Translations under genes and position numbers: made by a program | NCBI RefSeq assembly: GCF_002930645.1 | Contig: NZ_PSNW01000012.1 | Span: 1-64,000 of the forward strand | Source of the DNA: Solimonas fluminis | Lineage (GTDB): Bacteria; Pseudomonadota; Gammaproteobacteria; Nevskiales; Nevskiaceae | DNA: 64,000 bases | Reading direction: 5' to 3' | The notes under the pieces: model-generated | Databases searched by the model: none | Told to the model about the DNA's origin: nothing | Seen by the model: only the letters and a program-made list of their open reading frames with translations | Shown: positions 60,900 to 64,000 of the stretch, piece by piece | Layout: each line of letters opens with the position of its first letter | How positions within the stretch are numbered: position 1 is the first letter of the stretch

Positions 60900-61703
60900 A
60901 TGAGCGAGTACCGCACGATCACCGTGGAGGCGCGCGGCGCCGTCGAGATCCTGAGCCTGGACCGGCCGGAGGCACTCAATGTCCTCACCCCCGAGGCGAT
61001 CGACGAACTGGCGGACTATTACAACGGCCTGCATCGCCGCAGCGCGGTGCGCGTGACGATCCTGCGCGCGAACGGCCGCGCCTTCTGCGCCGGTGCCGAC
61101 CTGGGCTCCCAGGCCTTCGCCGAGGGCGGCAGCGGACGGGCGCACCGGCAGACGGAGATCCAGCAGCGCTATGCCCGCGTGATCCGCCTGATGCGCAGCT
61201 GCCCGCAGCCGGTGATCTGCCTGGTGCAGGGGGCCGCCTGCGGCGCGGGCTTCTCGCTGCTGCTGGCCGCGGACATCCGCTATGCCTCGCCGGAGGCGAA
61301 GATGAACGCGGCCTACCTGCGCATCGGCCTGGGCGGCTGCGACCTGGGCTCCGGCTACCTGCTGCCGCGCCTGGTAGGCCTGGCCGCCGCCTCGGAGTTC
61401 CTGCTCAGCGGCCGCTTCATCGATGCGCCGCGCGCCCTGCGCATGGGCCTGGTCGGCGAGGTGGTGCCGGCAGAGCAGTTGCTGGACACCGCGCTGGCGA
61501 TGGCCGCCGACATGCTGCGCGCCTCGCCGCTGGGACTGCGCATGACCAAGGAAACGCTCAATGTCCTGATCGACGCGCCGAGCCTGGAGGCCGCGCTGAT
61601 GATCGAGAACCGCCAGCAGATCATCCTGACGGAGACGGCGGATCACCGGGAGGCGGTGGCGGCGTTCCGGGAGCGGCGGGAGCCGCGGTACGAGGAGCGG
61701 TAG
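60900..61703 (+). CDS. Enoyl-CoA hydratase/isomerase family protein
   Basis: 267 residues of the crotonase fold: GRAFCAGADLG and QGAACGAGFSLLLAADIRYAS form the CoA/oxyanion site. The usual second catalytic glutamate region reads YLRIGLGGCDLGSGYLLPRL, with Asp in place of the standard Glu pattern, a variant seen in a subgroup of the family. It may hydrate the enoyl-CoA made by acyl-CoA dehydrogenases. GGGGAGA precedes the ATG. Confidence 0.88.
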   Translation: MSEYRTITVEARGAVEILSLDRPEALNVLTPEAIDELADYYNGLHRRSAVRVTILRANGRAFCAGADLGSQAFAEGGSGRAHRQTEIQQRYARVIRLMRSCPQPVICLVQGAACGAGFSLLLAADIRYASPEAKMNAAYLRIGLGGCDLGSGYLLPRLVGLAAASEFLLSGRFIDAPRALRMGLVGEVVPAEQLLDTALAMAADMLRASPLGLRMTKETLNVLIDAPSLEAALMIENRQQIILTETADHREAVAAFRERREPRYEER

Positions 61704-61760
61704 GCGGCGTTCGTTTCCGTTGCGCTAAGCTCCAAAGCCATGATCCTGGACGCAACTTCA

Positions 61761-62408
61761 ATGAGGCTCTCCCCGACGCTTTGGCTGGCGCTACTGGCCT
61801 GCTGCCTACTGATTTCCGGCTGCGCTGCAAGGAACATCCGGGCGGACTATGAGCAGACGACGGACAAGGGTTTGATGCTCGGCTCCATCACGCGTGATGG
61901 GCGGTTGTCTGCCTACCGGGTGCTATATCGACCTTTGGGGCAGGAGAAGGGATTCGAATTCGTTGAGACCGGCTGCGATTCGATAATGGAGCCGAGTTGC
62001 TATGCCCATCAGGACTTCACCTCGCTCGGCATGAAGGGCGATCTCTTCGCGGTGGAACTGCCCCCAGGCGAGTATGAATTTTTCAGTTGGAACGTGGTGG
62101 GGGGCTCTGCTCATGCAGGACCCGCATCGCATTTCTCGTTGAGGTTCAGTATCCAGCCCGGCAGGATCACCTACATCGGCAACTTTCACTTCACGGAGCT
62201 TGCCAACCGAGGACTCGTCGTCACCTCAGCGAGCGTCGACTACTCCCAGCCTTTCGAAAGGGACTGGGCACTGGCACAGAAGAAGTATGCACGGCTGCAG
62301 AGCGAATCCGTGGATGTGAACGAATTCAGCCCTCCGGTCTCGGCCATCGGCGGAGCCGGCGGCTACAGCTTTACGCCGACACCCGTTTACTTACCCCCGA
62401 CCAAGTAG
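61761..62408 (+). CDS. Hypothetical lipoprotein
   Basis: 215 residues from ATG at 61761, beginning MRLSPTLWLALLACCLLISGC with lipobox LISGC; an earlier ATG at 61740 adds seven residues before the signal. The mature part is beta-rich (GDLFAVELPPGEYEFFSWNVVG). No family recognised. Its 3' end overlaps the convergent glutaredoxin-fold gene by 18 bp. Confidence 0.75.
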   Translation: MRLSPTLWLALLACCLLISGCAARNIRADYEQTTDKGLMLGSITRDGRLSAYRVLYRPLGQEKGFEFVETGCDSIMEPSCYAHQDFTSLGMKGDLFAVELPPGEYEFFSWNVVGGSAHAGPASHFSLRFSIQPGRITYIGNFHFTELANRGLVVTSASVDYSQPFERDWALAQKKYARLQSESVDVNEFSPPVSAIGGAGGYSFTPTPVYLPPTK

Positions 62409-62762
62409 CTTCTTGAGCTCACCGGACGCCACGAGCTTTTCCAGGTCGCTGGCACCGCCGACGAGCTGGCGCTTGACGAAGACCATGGGGAAGGTGGGCC
62501 AGCCGGTCCACAGCTTCAGCGCGTTGCGGCGGCGCCAGGTGTTGAAGTAGCTGCCGTACTCCAGGTACTGGTACTTCAGCCCCGCGGCGTCGAGCAGCTT
62601 GCGCGCCTTCTTCGGGCTCGGATTCTGCGCCATGCCGACCACGACGATGTCATGGGCATCCACCGCGGCGGAGACCTCTTCCACGATGTCGCGATGGTTC
62701 TGCGCGACGGCCTCGCGCACGGCGGGGTGAATGCGGGATTCGTCGAGGATATGGCGCGGCAT
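62391..62762 (-). CDS. Glutaredoxin-fold protein without cysteines
   Basis: 123 residues of the monothiol glutaredoxin fold: DIVEEVSAAVDAHDIVVVG, WTGWPTFPMVFVKRQLVGGASDLEKL with the cis-proline and glutathione-binding GG. The redox site is gone: where CGFS or CPYC belongs, residues 43-55 read GMAQNPSPKKARK, and the whole protein has no cysteine. It cannot be an ordinary glutaredoxin; a binding or scaffold role is more likely. ATG at 62762. Confidence 0.83.
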   Translation of the reverse strand: MPRHILDESRIHPAVREAVAQNHRDIVEEVSAAVDAHDIVVVGMAQNPSPKKARKLLDAAGLKYQYLEYGSYFNTWRRRNALKLWTGWPTFPMVFVKRQLVGGASDLEKLVASGELKKLLGRG

Positions 62763-62863
62763 GGGTGACTCCGGATGCGTGATGGCGCGCAGTATCGGAG
62801 GGCTGCATGCCGGCTGCAATGCTCCAACGCCGGCACGAAACCGTGAGCCGCCGTTCGCGCCGC

Positions 62864-63691
62864 TCAGGCGCCGCTGCGCTGCAGGAAGGACTCGACGATG
62901 GCGTTGACCTCTTCCGGCCGCTCCAGGCCGGCGAGATGGCCGGTGCCGTCCATCACCAGGAATTCGGCGCCCGGGATGGCCTGGGCCATCTCGGTGGTCT
63001 CCGGCACGGGGAAGGTGGGGTCCTCGATGCCGGCCAGCACCAGCACCGGCGTGCGGATGCGACCGAACAGGGCGCGCTGGTCCGGACGCGCCGGCACGAC
63101 GCTGTTCACCGCCCAGTAGACCGATTGCGCATCGATGCGGCGCAGCGCGGCACGGATCTGCTCGGCCACCTGCGGCCGCTCGCGCGCGGTGGTGGGGCCG
63201 ACGAAGGCCTTGATCGCCTTGCCCACGAAGGGACCCCGGAAGCTGCCCAGCAGGCGGACGATCTCCGTGAGGAGGCGGAACTCCAGGCGCTGGCGCAGCG
63301 GCGCGCGAGAGGCCGTGGCGTTCATCAGCACGGCGGCACCGATGCGCTGCGGGTACAGCGCGGCGAAGGTGCCGCCGATCATGCCGCCCCAGGAATTGCC
63401 GACCAGATGGGTCCGGTCGATGCCCAGGGCGTCCAGCACCTGGACGATGCATTGCGCGCATTCCTCGAACGTGAACAGGCGCGTCAAGGGCTCGCTGCCG
63501 CCGTGGCCCGGCGAATCCACCAGGATGACGGTGTGGCTCGGCGCGAAGTGCCGTGCCTGGGCCAGCCACATGGAGCCGTCCATCAGCAGGCTGGGCCAGA
63601 ACAGGATCGCCGGCCCCTGCCCGGCCACGCGCAGGCGCAGGCGGCCCAGCACGGTGGGGATGTAGCGGTCCTGCAGCGTCAGGTCGTTCAT
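62864..63691 (-). CDS. Alpha/beta hydrolase
   Basis: 275 residues with GNSWGG as the nucleophile elbow, VLAGIEDPTFPVP as the acid region and GTGHLAGLERPEEVN as the histidine. The profile is that of MhpC/esterase-type hydrolases. It is divergent from the TetR gene and is probably its target. Substrate unknown. Confidence 0.9.
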   Translation of the reverse strand: MNDLTLQDRYIPTVLGRLRLRVAGQGPAILFWPSLLMDGSMWLAQARHFAPSHTVILVDSPGHGGSEPLTRLFTFEECAQCIVQVLDALGIDRTHLVGNSWGGMIGGTFAALYPQRIGAAVLMNATASRAPLRQRLEFRLLTEIVRLLGSFRGPFVGKAIKAFVGPTTARERPQVAEQIRAALRRIDAQSVYWAVNSVVPARPDQRALFGRIRTPVLVLAGIEDPTFPVPETTEMAQAIPGAEFLVMDGTGHLAGLERPEEVNAIVESFLQRSGA

Positions 63692-63830
63692 GCCGCGCAG
63701 GCTAGCGGCTCGCGGACAAGGCGGGAAATGCGCGTTTTCGATGGGAGGCCATTCGTTTGCTGCATGGTTCCGGTGACACCCCGCCCCAGGCGGGCTTGTA
63801 GGCTGATGCCTATCGACACCAAGGGTGTGC

Positions 63831-63858
63831 GTAACGGAAAATATTGTCACTCCGTAAC
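63831..63858. promoter_or_regulatory. Possible TetR operator
   Basis: GTAACGGA (63831-63838) and TCCGTAAC (63851-63858) form an inverted repeat with one mismatch, 12 bp apart, between the divergent hydrolase and TetR genes. Spacing and position suit a TetR-type operator. Confidence 0.45.
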
Positions 63859-63873
63859 ATTTCAGGGATGAGA

Positions 63874-64000
63874 ATGGTGACCAAGCCGCCGGCCAGGCCA
63901 CGCAAGCGCTCCACCGCCAAGACCGCGGAGACCAAGCGGCCCTATCTCAGCCGCGACCTGCGCCGCCAGACGCTGCTGGAGGTGGCCGCCGGGATCGTGG
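63874..64000 (+). CDS. TetR-family regulator, N-terminal part (cut by window edge)
   Basis: About 42 codons: a basic tail (PPARPRKRSTAKTAETKRPYLS) then RDLRRQTLLEVAAGIV, the first helix of the TetR DNA-binding domain. ATG at 63868 and GTG at 63877 are also possible starts. It probably represses the divergent hydrolase gene. Confidence 0.75.
   Translation, partial: MVTKPPARPRKRSTAKTAETKRPYLSRDLRRQTLLEVAAGIV

Noticed and set aside
1-64000. CRISPR array, rRNA or tRNA genes
   Set aside because: No regularly spaced repeats and no recognisable rRNA or tRNA sequence were seen on reading; a dedicated search was not possible.

Overview
The window is chromosomal DNA of a GC-rich gram-negative bacterium. 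Dense, short-spaced genes, lipoprotein signal peptides, a TonB-dependent receptor, an RND/MMPL exporter, class Ia NrdB, a cytochrome b561 and HopJ/YqaA/Fsr-type proteins point to Gammaproteobacteria. The mix of a Baeyer-Villiger monooxygenase, acyl-CoA metabolism genes, DUF6351 and DUF2182/DUF1326 proteins would fit a Nevskiales/Solimonadaceae-like organism. That placement is inference from gene content; no rRNA or tRNA gene was seen.

Layout. 1-8.5 kb: the 5' end of an RND exporter gene, a Baeyer-Villiger monooxygenase/hydrolase pair with a divergent AraC regulator, panB, and nrdB behind a candidate NrdR box pair. 8.5-14.7 kb: a visibly AT-richer, tightly coupled five-gene minus-strand operon (AbrB-like protein, gamma-class N6-adenine methyltransferase, a protein with two GHKL ATPase modules including a complete histidine-kinase end, a receiver-domain protein with an unrecognised output half, and an unrecognised His-rich protein). 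This is the best candidate for an undescribed, probably defence-type, system. 15-25.5 kb: nitroreductase, DUF1905, a DapA-fold protein lacking the catalytic residues, cytochrome b561, small enzymes, a large TonB-dependent receptor and the DUF2182/DUF1326 pair. 25.7-34 kb: a DUF6351 lipoprotein, a LysR regulator facing a 36-residue membrane peptide, a serine-hydrolase lipoprotein and an APC permease. 34-47 kb: methyltransferase, ABC-F protein with a possible attenuator leader, GNAT and AraC proteins, a dienelactone hydrolase, acyl-CoA dehydrogenase, an Fsr-like exporter with divergent AraC regulator, HopJ, and MOSC/YqaA. 47-64 kb: YihY, HDOD and GGDEF signalling proteins, an LpxO-like hydroxylase, an O-methyltransferase with a decayed paralogue, penicillin acylase, nitrobindin-like and PhnA proteins, enoyl-CoA hydratase, a cysteine-free glutaredoxin-fold protein, and an alpha/beta hydrolase divergent from a TetR gene cut by the window end.

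Dispersed palindromic repeats recur between genes (about 1.4, 4.0, 14.9, 19.7, 44.2 and 46.1 kb). In three places a repeat end supplies the stop codon of the neighbouring gene. Most of the window is ordinary housekeeping and catabolic sequence. Starts were chosen by ribosome binding site where possible, so several genes begin with GTG or TTG or start downstream of the longest open frame.
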